A stretch of 64,000 bases of DNA, taken from NCBI GenBank assembly GCA_963682025.1, contig OY821521.1:165806461-165870460 (forward strand), read 5' to 3'. The translations under genes were made by a program, and so were the position numbers. Positions 1-11,339 of the stretch are shown in pieces. How positions within the stretch are numbered: the stretch's first letter is position 1; every line of letters begins with the position of its first letter. Origin of the DNA: Cordilura impudica (lineage: Eukaryota; Arthropoda; Insecta; Diptera; Scathophagidae). Below the pieces are notes generated by a model. The model saw nothing but the letters and a program-made list of their open reading frames with translations, was not told the origin of the DNA and ran no database searches.

Positions 1-42
1 CTAATAATAGAAAAGATAATACTTTTGTAATGTAAGAGAAAT

Positions 43-198
43 ATGGAAAATATTGAAGACAGCGCTAAATGGAGTAGCTACTTTCGAACAAGACGACCTG
101 TTCATCTTCCGCATCCTTCTGCTTATTACTTCAACTCATGCTTAATCAACTATTTAACTCAAATATTTGAAAGAAAAGAACATGAGGAATGTTTTTGA
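43..198 (+). other. Short open frame of 51 codons, not recognised
   Basis: ATG at 43 opens a frame starting MENIEDSAKWSSYFRTRR, rich in charged and aromatic residues and more protein-like than its AT-rich surroundings, ending TGA at 196-198. It abuts the left edge of the foldback-bearing repeat unit. It could be an exon or gene fragment, or chance. No family recognised. Confidence 0.25.
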
Positions 199-1943
199 TG
201 TGTAACCATCTATGCGCTCAGGGGGGGGCGGTAAAATCCAATTTCACACTACAATCACAAAAACAGCGTAAGGGAAAATCAGTGTGTGGTATATGTAAGT
301 GTATTGGTGTATTTAGTAAGCATGTTCGTAAGCGAATTCGCTGTCTGTTTAGCAAAATCACAAATCTTTTTCATTAATTTTGAATATTCAAGCTATTGAC
401 CGCTAGGTGTGCTGTGAGTTTAACATGTTCACAAACTTACAGAGTTGTGTTTTTTATATTCAAGTATACATTTGCTATTGACAGAACTTTTTAGTAAGTT
501 CGTTAGTAAGAGTTCGTTAGTAAGATCAAGTGCATATTTGCTATTGACAGAACGTTTTTAGTAAGCAGAACCGCTAGGTGTGCTGTGAATTTAAAAAGCT
601 AAATACTAGGAAAACTTTGAAGAAGTCGAAAATAAACTTGGGTGTTTTTTTAATTACTACACCTTTTCCAATTGTATTTCAGAAAACATCAATTGAATTT
701 CAGAAAGTATCAATTGTGTTTCAGAAAACATCAATTTATTTTCAGAAAATATTAATTGTGTTTCACAAAGTATCAATTGAATTTCACAAAACATCAATTG
801 ATTTTCAGAAAGTATCAATTGAATTTCACTAAATATCAATTGATTTTCAGTAGTAATCAATTGTATTTCAGAAAGCATAAGTTGATTTTCAGAAATTATT
901 ATTTGTATTTCAGAAAATATCAATTGAATTTCAGAAATATCACTTGAGTTTCAGGAATTATCAAATGTATTTCGGAAAATATCAAATGTATTTCCGAAAT
1001 TATCAAATGTATTTCAGCAATTATCTAATGTATTTCAGAAAACATCAAATATATTTCAGAAAACATAAAATGTATTTCTGAAATTATCAAATGTATTTCA
1101 GAAAACATCAAATGTATTTCAGAAATTATTAATTTTACTTCAGAAAATATGAATTGAATTTCAGAAAATATCAACTGAGTCTCAGAAATATAGTCAGAAC
1201 GCTATATAAAAATATATTTATTTAAGTATTACACTAGGTTTGTAATATTTCTTGAAAACTACACATCGTCACATAAAATGTAAAAGGCCGTAACTAATAT
1301 TTTTATTTTTTTAAACTTAATGGCCAAATTTTAGAATCAAGCTGAAAAATTAGGATCGATTTTTTTATGAAAACAAATTTATGGTAAAATAGAAGTTTTT
1401 AAGTAAAAGGCCGTAACAACAATACAAAAAGTCAATTTTTAACTTTTTATTAGTTACGGCCTTTTGAATTTTAGGTGACGATATAAACGTGTTTTTTTTC
1501 AAAATGATGACTTTAAAATCGGTCAAAATTCTATCCTGGTGTTTATATTGTACCTGATTAACAAATGAAGTCCTCATCTTCTTTCGATTAAAAGGCCGCC
1601 CTTGATAGTTTATTTTCCAGTGCATAACAAATAAGTCCAAATATTGCTAAATATTTTCTGCGACTCCAAATCACTAATAGAAACAATAATAACTTTTCGG
1701 TATTGTAGGGTAAACTAGTTTTTAATTCTGAATTTCAATAGATATTTTCTGAATTTGAATTGATATTCTCTGAAATACATTTGATAATTTCTGAAATACA
1801 TTTGATGTTTTCTGAAATATATTTGATACATTCTGAAATACATTTGATGTTTTCTGAAATACATTTGATACTTTCTGAAATACAATTGGAAAAGGTGTAG
1901 ATGTTTACATCTCCCCTGTGATCGGACTCACATTGATTTTTTT
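189..1943 (+). mobile_element. Repeat unit containing a foldback-like element, copy 1
   Basis: Compared with the reverse complement of 47138-48636 the whole stretch matches: a G-run at 219-228, two copies of GCTAGGTGTGCTGTGA (401 and 571), a foldback core (658-1899) and a right tail with GATCGGACTCACATTG. Similarity starts near 189 and stops near 1943, so the two copies define the unit. Copy 1 carries an extra duplication of about 70 bp (TTTGCTATTGACAGAA at 471 and 537) absent from copy 2. No coding capacity is seen, so the unit is non-autonomous. Confidence 0.75.
658..1899 (+). mobile_element. Foldback-like element with minisatellite inverted arms, copy 1
   Basis: It begins TACACCTTTTCCAATTGTAT and ends with the inverse, ATACAATTGGAAAAGGTGTA. 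The left arm (658 to about 1195) is a tandem array of a unit of about 18-22 bp of the form ATCAATTGAATTTCAGAAA; the right arm (about 1720-1899) is the same array inverted. The middle holds a nested inverted repeat around AAGGCCGTAAC (1264-1300 and 1447-1491). Long inverted arms made of short tandem repeats are the hallmark of Drosophila foldback (FB) elements; homology to FB itself is not shown, so the call is structural. All open frames here are repeat translations. Confidence 0.7.
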
Positions 1944-2130
1944 CTTTATACGAGAGTTAGTACGAATAAATTATCATAGCGTAGATCAATTACAAATCTT
2001 GTAATGTGAAAAGGTTTTCTGTTTTTTCCACATTCCTCTAGATGAAACTGTAATGGCATCTGAAATCTTAACAGATTAATCACAACTGCATTGTACCTTA
2101 CACATATATATATGTATAGTGGTCATACAG
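1944..2130. other. No gene seen
   Basis: AT-rich spacer between the foldback unit and a family-A relic, with a short (TA)n stretch near 2105. No coding or repeat signal recognised. Confidence 0.5.
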
Positions 2131-2249
2131 CCATCGCTAAATCGAATCAAAAAGTGATTCTGAGTCGATCGGTATAATAAAAGGTGGGTCTAGGTCTATT
2201 ATTTTTGGCAGTTATAAACATCAGCACAAAGTCATTATACCCTGACCAC
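2131..2249 (+). mobile_element. Family A short element, 3'-end relic
   Basis: Starts CATCGCTAAATCGAATCA and ends at GTCATTATACCCTGACCAC. It matches the right-hand 120 bp of the family-A copies at 26073 and 45174 (GTGATTCTGAGTCGATCGGT, GGGTCTAGGTC, CAGCACAAAGTCATTATACC). The 5' part and the (GACR)n tract are missing. Confidence 0.7.
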
Positions 2250-3271
2250 AAAAAAAAACTTCACTAATTTTAATATAGTTTTCTGAATTTAAATCAAGCG
2301 TTTTTTTGAGTGTAGAAACATGTTAATATTTAAAATCAATTTCTCTTCTTGGAACATTTTCAATGAAGGTTGCCATACTTATGAATATTTTATGCGCATC
2401 AAAGTAGGCTAAAGTTATTAAAAGTTTTTTGTTAATTAAACTTCACTTAATTTATTTATTAAATACTTTAAAAAAAATACATAATTGGGGAATAGTCTTA
2501 GTAAAGTTTACTTTCATAACGCTTCTGATTTAAGGCGATATATATATATGATAATAAAAAAAACGCACACCTGTTGTTTCAAGGCAATTTAAAGTAAAAC
2601 TATAAATGGGTAAATGTTATTTAATATCTGACAAGAAGACATACAAACTAACATGTCTACAGATATGAACGCGTGCACAACTCGAATAGATTATTTCCCA
2701 TAAAGTTGCTTCACAATAAATAATCTTGTTATTTCCTTTTAGTGCTAAAATTCGTATTAGTTTATGTTCATTTTATTCGTTAGAAAATCAATTGGCAATT
2801 GGTATGAGATTATTTTATGACTTATGTAAGTTTATTTGTGTATTTAAGTTTACATGTGTAAACTTCTTTATGTATTTGTTTATACGAGTACTTAAATTTG
2901 TGTTTGGCTATTAGTTCGTTTTGTTTGAGAAAATATTTATGTATGTATTAATTTTCTCAACAATCAAATTGTTGGCATTATTATTATATGTTTGTATTGT
3001 TTTGTTGTTGCTATTGTTGCTGTTGATAGCTGTTATAGTCATACAAATATTGGCGCGTTCCTACTTAAGCAACAAGTCTCAATTGAGATAACGCTAAAGC
3101 AGGTGTAGATGTGTGTTAAGCACGTATTCTATTAAATATTCTTTACGGAAGGATATTTACCAAAAACAATGTGTTTTCGTAAATGCGAAAGAACAAACGT
3201 TAAAAAATGTCAACGTTAAAGAAATTCTAGAAATCAATATATATATTTTTTATATATTTTTTTTAATTAAA
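2250..3271. other. Spacer, no gene recognised
   Basis: AT-rich sequence. A small motif at 2294-2310 (TTTTTTTGAGTGTA) resembles the right end of the MITE-like element at 18547-18989 and may be a fragment of it. Open frames here (for example 2726-2914) lack protein-like composition. Confidence 0.4.
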
Positions 3272-3522
3272 AATACAATAATACTATTTTACATAGTCAG
3301 CCCAAGAGCCATATACTGTATTAGAGAGCCAAAATAGCTTAAGTGCTAAAAATATTTTTTTTTATTATTTTTGATTTATCTTAATTAGTATGTTTACGTA
3401 CTTAAAAGAATTTAAAAAAAAAATTTTTTTCAGTAAAATTTTATTTGTAGCACTTAAGCTATTTTGGCTCTATAAAACTATATATACATAGCTCTTGGGC
3501 AGATTATGTAAAATAATATTAA
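3272..3522. mobile_element. Hairpin-forming palindromic element (about 250 bp)
   Basis: Left arm about 3272-3362 and right arm about 3430-3522 are inverted copies. Landmarks are GCCCAAGAGC and AGAGCCAAAATAGCTTAAGT on the left and their complements ACTTAAGCTATTTTGGCTCT and GCTCTTGGGC on the right; the outer ACTATTTTACATA also pairs with TATGTAAAATAAT. No coding sequence. Looks like a MITE or foldback remnant. Confidence 0.65.
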
Positions 3523-3599
3523 TTTTCTGTCCACGAAGTTTTGGCAGAAGATGCAAATGATCATAAATTATAAAACGAAAATCTTGTCACTTTGTGTTT

Positions 3600-6500
3600 T
3601 CTACCTCTTTTGACTATATTTTTATTCATAGTCTTAAATTCAGCACTCATACTCAGTAAATAGTCTTATACTGGGATGAAATACAAGTAGTTTTATAAAA
3701 TAAAAGTCTACTGCTCTGACTTAAATCTAATTAATCCAGTTTATTCGAATACTAAAAATATAGTTTATGCTCAGACTGCAGTCTGATACTTACATTTTTT
3801 TTTCTAATAATCTGTATTTGGCAATATACCGATAATTTAGTCTAGCACTGAGACTGTTGTCTTATACTCAAAATCTTATAATTACACCTAAGTCTTGAAT
3901 TTACAACTTAGTCTATGGCTCAGCATATATTTTAATACTCATACGCTCAATTTTGTCTTATATTAAGACTATCTTGTCATACTCAGATTCTTGTACTCAG
4001 TATGTAGTCTTATACTCAGATATTTATAGTTATAATTTAATCTGAATTTAATCTGATTCTAAGACTCCTGTACCCAAAGTTTAGAATTGAACTTAGACTT
4101 AAATCTTGTACTCAAACTTTTTTACTTGCATTTTGATTAATTTCTAATCCACATTTAGTTTTATATTCACATATACTCATAATATAGTTTTGTGCTGATA
4201 CTGAGCCTCTTCTACTCACAATTAAGTCTTATACAGATAATGAAGACTTAACAAAAACTGGCACTTAAACTTAGACTATAGTCATATTTTTGAATTCTTA
4301 TACTTAGAAATTTATAATTTAATCTGTCTCTAAGACTATTATCAAAATTCAAAATTGAACTTAAAATAAAGTCTTATACTCAAACTCTAAAATCGTATTT
4401 CGATTAATTTTTAATCCATATTTAGTTTTATATTCAAACACATAAACTCATAATATAGGTTTGTCCTTATACTGAGCCTCTTCTACCCATAATTAAGTCC
4501 TATACAGATAATTAAGACTTATACAAAAACTGGCACTTATACTTAGACTATAGTCTTATGTTTAAACTCTTATACTCAGAAATTTATAATTTAATCTGAT
4601 TCTATGACTATACCCAAAATTCAGATGTGAAGTTAAAATAAAGTCTTATACTCAAACTCTAATACTCGTATTTTTCATTAATTTTTATTATGCATTAATT
4701 TTTATATTCAGATGCATATACTCATAATATAGTTTTATACTGATACTAAGCCTCTTCTACTCACAATTAAGTCTTATACATACAACTAAGACTTATACAA
4801 AAACTTATACTTAAATAATAGTCTTATGTTTAAACTCCTATGATCAGAAATTTATAGTTATAATTTAATCTGATTATAATACTCCTATACCCAAAATTCA
4901 GAATTGAACTTAGACTCAAACTCTTATAATCGCAATATTTATTAACTTTTAATCCGCATCTTATATTCAGACACATATACTCATAATATAGATTTATACT
5001 GATACTAAACTTCATATACTGAAGAAGATAAAAAAACTTACAAAAACTATATACTCTGGCTCTTATACTTGCTCTATAGGCATATAAATAAACTCTTATA
5101 CTCACAATTTAGTCTTGTATTATGATTGGTGTCTTATACTCGAACACTTATCCTCACAATTTACTCTTATATTAATAGTGGTGTTTTATACTCGCACTAT
5201 TTTACTAACAATTTAGTCATACACTTAGACTACAGTCTTATGCTTACACTCTTATACTCTTAATATGATCTTAATATCATACTGTGGTTTTAAAGACAGA
5301 CGATAGTCATATGTTCATACCCTTATACTCACTGTATAGTTTTTAATCAGACTTTTAAACTCAAAATTTAGTCTTATAATCAAACTCAGATCTTAGTCTT
5401 ATACTCATACTGTAGAATTATACTCAGACCCCTATACCACATGTTCTTGTTATATCAAGAATTTTGTGTGTTACTCATAATTTAGCCTTGTACTGAAACC
5501 AAAGTCTTCTGAACAGACTGAAGTTGTATGATCAGACACTCGTATCCATCATTAAGTCTTATAATTAGTCTCACACTCAGATTAATGTCTCAGGCTCTTA
5601 TACTTAGATCGTAGTATTTTACTCAGACTCTTTTACTTAATATTTAGTCTCATGCTCAGATCGTAGTATTATGCTAAGATTCCTATACTCATTGTTATAT
5701 TCTCTTATACGAATTGTCCTATGCTCAGTCTTATACAGTGTTGTGCTCAGACGCGTATACTCATATCTTAATGATATGCTCAGAATCCAGTTTTAAAGTC
5801 GGACTGTAATATTATGGTTTCAAATTATATTCCTATATTCGGATCATTATTCAAGACCCTATTCTTATAGTTTAGTCTTATACTCTGAAAATCTCAATAT
5901 ACCTTCATGCTCGGCCTGTATTCTTACACTCAGACTCTTGTACTCACAATATTGTTTTATATAAAGAATGGGATTGTAAACTGAGACTATAGTCCTATAC
6001 TTTGATTCTTATACTCACAATTTAGTTCCATAGTCAAACTCTTTAACATAAGATTTCGTGTTATACTAACAATTTAGTCATATCTTAGATTGTAGTATAC
6101 ACACAAGTTACTGGTGTAGTCAGTGTCTTATATTGACAATTAATATATTCAGAATTTAGTACTTAAATTGACATGAAGTTTTCGATTTAGATCTTATTTT
6201 GTTCGTATACTCAGTGATACATTTTAATATTTTACAGATTTTGCACTCAGAATTTAGTCGTACATTCTGTCTTTAGCGTTATACTCAGCAAATAGTCTTA
6301 TACTCAGATTAAATGTTTAGTTGTACAGGTATTTAGTTATATTTAGCCTTCTGCTGAGTTTTGCACACAAACCCGTATACCCACAATTTAATCTTATACT
6401 AGAAATGTAGTCTTATGCTCAGACTGTAGTCTTATACTCAGACTCATATACTCGCAGTTGTGTTTAATGCTTAGTATTTAGTCTTATACTCGGACACTTG

Positions 6501-8265
6501 TGCTCATAATTAACTTTTATGTTTCTTCCTGGTACTATTATGCGACACTCTTAATTCAGTTATATACTAACAATTAAGTCTTTTAGTCTTAGTGTAGACT
6601 TATACTCAGACTATAATATAATATTCAGACTCTTATAATCAAACTGTAGTCTTATACTAAGACTCTTATAGTCATAAATAGTCTTCTAGTAAGACTTTTG
6701 ATGCTCTTATACTCAAACTGTAGTCTTAAACTAATACTCTTGTACTCACAAATAGTCTTATATTAAGACATCTTAGGCTCCTATACTCAAACTGTAGTCT
6801 TAAACTAATGCTCATATACTCGCAAATAGTCTTATATTAAGACTTCTTAGGCTCTTATACCCCGACTGCAGACTGATACTGAGACTCTTATACTCGCAAA
6901 TAGTCCTCAAATAAGATGCTTTTATACTCAAACTGTAGTCTCAAGCTAATACTCTTATACTCACAAATAATCTTATATTAAGACTTCTTAGGCTCTTATA
7001 ATCTGACTTTAGTCTTATACTAAGACTCTTATGCTCACAAATGGTCTTATGTTAAGACTTTTCGGTCTCTTATACTCAAACTGTAGTCTTAAACTAATAA
7101 TCTTATACTCACAAATAGTCTTATATTAAGACATCTTAGGCTCTAATAAGCCGACTGTATTTTATACTAAGACTCTTATACTCACAAATAGTCTTATGGT
7201 AAGACTTTTCGGTCTCTTATACTCAAACTGTAGTCTTATACTTAGACTCTTATACTCACAAATAGTCTTCTATTAAGACTTTTGATGCTCTTATTCTCAA
7301 ACTGTAGTCTTAAACTAATACTCTTATACCCACAAATAGTCTTATATTAAAACATCTTAGGCTCCTATACTCAAACTGTAGTCTTAAACTAATACTCTTA
7401 TACTCACAAATAGTCTTATATTAAGACTTCTTAGGCTCTTATACCCCGACTGCAGTCTGATACTAAGACTCTTATACTCACAAATAGTCTTCAATTAAGA
7501 TACTCTTATACTCAAACTGTAGTCTTAAACTAATACTCTTATACTCACAAGTAATCCTATATTAAGACTTCTTAGGGTCTTATAATCTGACTGTAGTCTT
7601 ATACTAAGACTTTTACGCTCACAAATAGGCTTATGTTAAGACTTTTCGGTCTCTTATACTCAAACTGTAGTCTTCTATGAAGACTTTTGATGCTCTTATA
7701 CTCAAACTGTAGTCTTAAACTAATACTCTTATACTCACAAATAGTCTTATATTAAGACATCTTAGGCTCTAATAAGCCGACTGTAGTCTTATACTAAGAC
7801 TCTTTGCTCACAAATAGTCTTATGTTAAGACTTTTTGGTCTCTTATATTCACACTGTAGTCTTATACTAAGAGTCTTATACTCACAAATAGTCTTCTATT
7901 AAGAATTTTTATGCTCTTATACTCAAACAGTAGTCTTAAACTAATACTCTTATACTCACAAATCGTCTTATATTAAGACATCTTGCTCACAAATAGTCTT
8001 ATATTAGGACTTTTCGGTCTCTTTACTCAAAGTGTAGTCTTATACTAAGACTCTTATACTCACAAATAGTCTTCTAATAAGACTTTTGATGCTCTTATAC
8101 TCAAACTGTAGTCTTAAACTAATATTCTTATACTCGCAAATAGTCTTATATTAAGACTTCTTAGGCTCTTATAAGCCGACTGTAGTCTTATACTAAGACT
8201 CTTATGATCACAAGTAGTCTTCTGTTAAGACTTTTCGGTCTCTTATACTCAAACTTAAACTAATG
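3600..8265. repeat. AGTCTTATAC minisatellite array, 4.7 kb
   Basis: Tandem short units around AGTCTTATACTCA. The left half (to about 6350) is strongly degenerate; from about 6400 the units organise into higher-order blocks such as CAAACTGTAGTCTTAAACTA followed by CTCTTATACTCACAAATAGT and a TTAAGACTTCTTAGG or TTAAGACTTTTCGGTC tail. AGTCTTATACTAAGACT and AGTCTTATATTAAGACT inside the units are small palindromes. The CGGTCTCTTATAC variant recurs at about 7071, 7206, 7642 and 8231 (a shortened form near 8010) with irregular spacing, suggesting unequal exchange. Confidence 0.9.
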
Positions 8266-9019
8266 CCGTATTCTTTTCTAACAAAAAATGTCGCATTTTA
8301 TTTGCACTCTTTTCGAAAAGTGTATTTTTTATATATTCTGAATTAAGAGCAACCTTATCTTATACATCAATCGCAAGGTCTCAAAGTATTCATAAAATGC
8401 AAAAAAAAATTGATTATTATCCTCCTTGAAGTCATAGGGTGAAAATATTCAAAAAAAAAAAAAAAAAAAGGGAAAAATGGAGAAATATTCTCACACTATG
8501 ACCTGAAAGAAGTCAATGGCTGCAATTTTGTTGCGATTTACGAGGGCTCGACTTTGAGAAATTGTTTAAAACCTTCAGAATTTCAAAACCCATTAAATTA
8601 GTTCATAGATAAAGAAGAATTTTCAATAAAGCGATCAATTATTTTCTAGGCTCCAATAGGGAGTTTACACTTGGCACTTAGAAAACTAATTCAAAATTTA
8701 AGAAATATATATTTATGTAACTATTTTTTTTTATTCAGTTCAACCACATTATTATTATTGTTATTGTTGGTACGAGTATGTGTTCAACTACATATCTGTA
8801 TGTTTTGTTTTAAAATAAAATTAGCAACACTACGTAGTAAAATTAAATGATAATTTTTCATTTTTACCTAAACTAAGTTACGAAGTTACTAACTAACTTA
8901 CTAAATTTAATGTTAATGTTAAGTAGTTAAATGGCAGGGCATTATGAACTTTTGTAAGCTAAAAAAACAAAGCGAAAAAGTCTGTTAATTTTCCATTAGT
9001 TTTCTCACCTTATCCTTAG
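8266..9019. other. Upstream intron of Pkc53E, unremarkable
   Basis: AT-rich sequence with a poly(A) run near 8450-8469, ending in the pyrimidine-rich acceptor at 9000-9019. No repeat family or coding exon recognised. Confidence 0.5.
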
Positions 9020-9131
9020 GCCCATCAGATGCCACACAAATGGCACAACGTAACATTCCTGTCGCCGATGTTTTGTGATCATTGCGGTTCGTTATTACAT
9101 GGCATAACACATAAGGGTCTCAAATGCCGAG
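9020..9131 (+). CDS. Pkc53E: Conventional protein kinase C exon, first half of C1B domain
   Basis: Internal exon. It reads AHQMPHKWHNVTFLSP, then MFCDHCGSLLHGITHKGLKC and R, the N-terminal half of a diacylglycerol/phorbol-ester-binding C1 domain. Joined to the exon at 59891 it gives the exact zinc signature H-X12-C-X2-C-X13-C-X2-C-X4-H-X2-C-X7-C; this exon supplies the first His and three Cys. The acceptor is a good pyrimidine tract ending ccttag at 9019. A second AG lies 9 bp downstream (cag at 9028) and would drop three codons (AHQ). The donor is G|gtaaat at 9132, phase 1. C1B binds diacylglycerol and recruits the kinase to membranes. Paralog assignment (Pkc53E rather than inaC) rests on remembered similarity of the C1B-C2 region. 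The C1A exon is not in the window. Confidence 0.9.
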
Positions 9132-9719
9132 GTAAATTGCTATTATTGAGTTGTCAGTCGTCGTCACATCCATGCAATTACAATGTCATGAACACAACAA
9201 TCACACACACACTCACACACATCCACACATTATTAGAGCAATGCGCCTTTATGTGTTGATATGTATGAGTGCAGGTATTTGTAAGTGTATGAGTATGTGT
9301 AAGCCGCTTCGTTCGTTTAGATATGTATGTGTGATTGTGTTTAGAGTGGAAAAAAAATGCAAAAAAAATAAGGACATAACATTACAACCTAAAGCAATAT
9401 TTATGATTTTGTTACAAATAGCGAACAGTGGGGTGAAAGTGAAAAAAGTGGAAGTGAAAATTTATTTACTTTTTAAAAATTTTAATTCAAAAACTGGTAA
9501 CATTAGTATATTTTTAAAAAAAAAAGTATTTTGGAATACTAAATTAAAAAAAAATATTGTTTACATTTAGTAAATTGCTAACCGGTTAAATTCTTAAAAT
9601 TATTACGCAAAATAAAAACATTTCATAAAAAGGTAGCTTTTTAAGAAAGTACGAAACATAGTACCTTTTTTACGATTCGTAAAATTTTACTTTTAGAAAG
9701 CACATTAAGGCTTCTTCTT
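9132..9719. other. Start of the giant intron
   Basis: Donor followed by AT-rich sequence with a short (CA)n stretch near 9200-9235. Open frames running through here are extensions of the exon frame past the donor and are not coding. Confidence 0.5.
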
Positions 9720-9721
9720 AT

Positions 9722-10335
9722 TTTTCCAAATCCCAAAACGGAATATGAATTCTTATGGCCCAAAAGACTTTTGAGAATTTTTTCAGATAGGTACAGGGTC
9801 GTTGAAATCGATTTTATGAAAATTTAATTTTTTTTATATTTTTTCTCTGATGCTTTATTTACACAAAACCAGTATCAGCCTGCTAAGAAAAAAACTATCC
9901 GCATTAAAAATTATTACGACCCTAAAAGTAAAAATTTTATATCCCGAATTCAGACCTCAATAAGTCCGTGGGATGGTTATTTAAAATGAAAGTAATTTTG
10001 AAGGCGTATCTAAGGAATTTAATTTTACGCGAATGGCTTAATTCTCTAGGTATTGAGGTCTGAACTTGGGAAATACTGAGTTTTTGTCTAGTATATTAAC
10101 CATTTAAGTTTATGCCTATACTATGAACGTTTTCTGGAATTATTGAGGGAAATGCTAAACTTTTACTTCTAGGGTCATCAGACTGTCCCTTAAACTAATA
10201 ATTTATAGGGCAGATAATTTTTTGTAGACTCCGCTAAAGTTATTTATCGGATTATGTAAAAATAAAACATTTAAAAAAAACCTCAAAAATCGTTTGTGCC
10301 CTAATAAGGATTCATATTCTGCTTTCATATTTGCA
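9722..10335. mobile_element. Imperfect palindromic element (about 600 bp)
   Basis: The left arm contains CCAAAACGGAATATGAATTC, GACCCTAAAAGTAAAA and CCCGAATTCAGACCTCAATA; the right arm carries diverged complements in reverse order: TATTGAGGTCTGAACTTGGG, TTTTACTTCTAGGGTC and GGATTCATATTCTGC. The centre is near 10000-10030. A further partial copy of the outer motif (GTATTCATACTCGGCTTTGG) lies at 10537-10556. No open frame. A decayed foldback or MITE-type element. Confidence 0.55.
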
Positions 10336-10599
10336 AAAAATGAAACTAAACGTTTTCAATGAAACGCCCTAACGTCGATTATGGCGTTTCACTGTAAAAA
10401 TAAAGTACTACAGAAAAAAAATTAATTTTATGTCTCATAAGCTCATTTTTCTGGTAAAGACGATTTTAGCAACCTCTTAGCGACCTATAATAACAAACAG
10501 AGAAAATTTGCAAAAATCGTTTGAGCCATAAGTATTCATACTCGGCTTTGGAGTATAAGTTTACAAATACAAATAAGAACATTTTAGGACAAACACCCT

Positions 10600-11275
10600 A
10601 ATGGACACACAGAAACACAGACAGACGGAGGAATGGACAGAAAAATGGACGGACGGACGGACAAACGGACGGACGAATGGACAGACAAATGGACAGACGG
10701 ACGGACAGATAGAAGGACGGGCGGGTGGACAGACGGACAGACAGATGGATGCATTGACAGACAGACGGACGGACGAACGGATAGACGGATGGACAGACAG
10801 ACGAACGGACGGATGGACAGACAGGCGGGCGGACAGACGGACAGACGGAGAGACGGATGGACGGACGGATAGATGGACGGACGGAGAGACAGAAGGACGG
10901 TCGGACAGACAGACGGACGAACGGAGACACAGATGGACGGAAGGACGGACAGACGTACGGATGGACAGACGTACGGAAGAAGAGACGGGCGGACAGACGG
11001 ACGAACAGACGGACGGACAGACGGACAGACGGACGGACGGACGAACGGAGAGACAGACAGACAGACGGACGGATGGACAGACGTACGAACGGAGAGACGG
11101 ACGGACAGACAGACGGACTGACGGATATACGGACGAACGGACGTTCATCGCCAAATCGACTCAGAAAGTGATTCTCAGGTGGGGTATGTAGTTCTGAGCT
11201 GGGTCTATGTTCAATATTTTTCGTAGTCACAAACATGAGCACAAAGTCAATCCACCTTGACCACAGAGTGGACTA
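10600..11275 (+). mobile_element. Family A copy with expanded (GACR)n tract
   Basis: Left of the tract is TGGACACACAGA, as in the copies at 26685 and 45788; right of it the copy continues CATCGCCAAATCGACTCAGA, GGGTCTATG and GAGCACAAAGTCAATC to ACCACAGAGTGG. The tetranucleotide GACR tract that is 12-50 bp in other copies runs here from about 10620 to 11147. The 5' half of family A is missing. The long frames on both strands (DRQTDG-type and SVRPSVC-type peptides) are translations of the tract. Confidence 0.75.
10620..11147. repeat. (GACG/GACA)n microsatellite, about 530 bp
   Basis: Nearly uninterrupted GACR tetramers with point and small indel variants (ATGGACAGAC, GAACGGAC, AAGGACGG). It sits exactly where other family-A copies carry their short (GTCY)n tract. 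Confidence 0.95.
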
Positions 11276-11339
11276 TATTTGTCAAATTAGGCGTTTATTT
11301 CAGTGATGATCTATTTAGTTCAAGTTTGGAAACAGATAA

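Noticed and set aside
3600..8265. CRISPR-like array of regular repeats and spacers
   Set aside because: Units are contiguous and degenerate, with no unique spacers or cas genes; the sequence is eukaryotic.
1..9019. A C1A exon of the PKC upstream of 9020
   Set aside because: No frame with the C1A pattern (HxFxxxxFxxPTxCxxC) was seen; it probably lies before the window.
9029..9259. Extension of the C1B frame past the exon (KCRGKLLLLSCQ)
   Set aside because: The frame crosses a good donor, and the true continuation [10 protein letters not shown] lies at 59891, completing the zinc signature.
10561..11242. Long open frames on both strands with Arg/Asp/Thr- or Ser/Val/Pro-rich proteins
   Set aside because: They translate the (GACR)n tetranucleotide tract in all frames; no other coding evidence.
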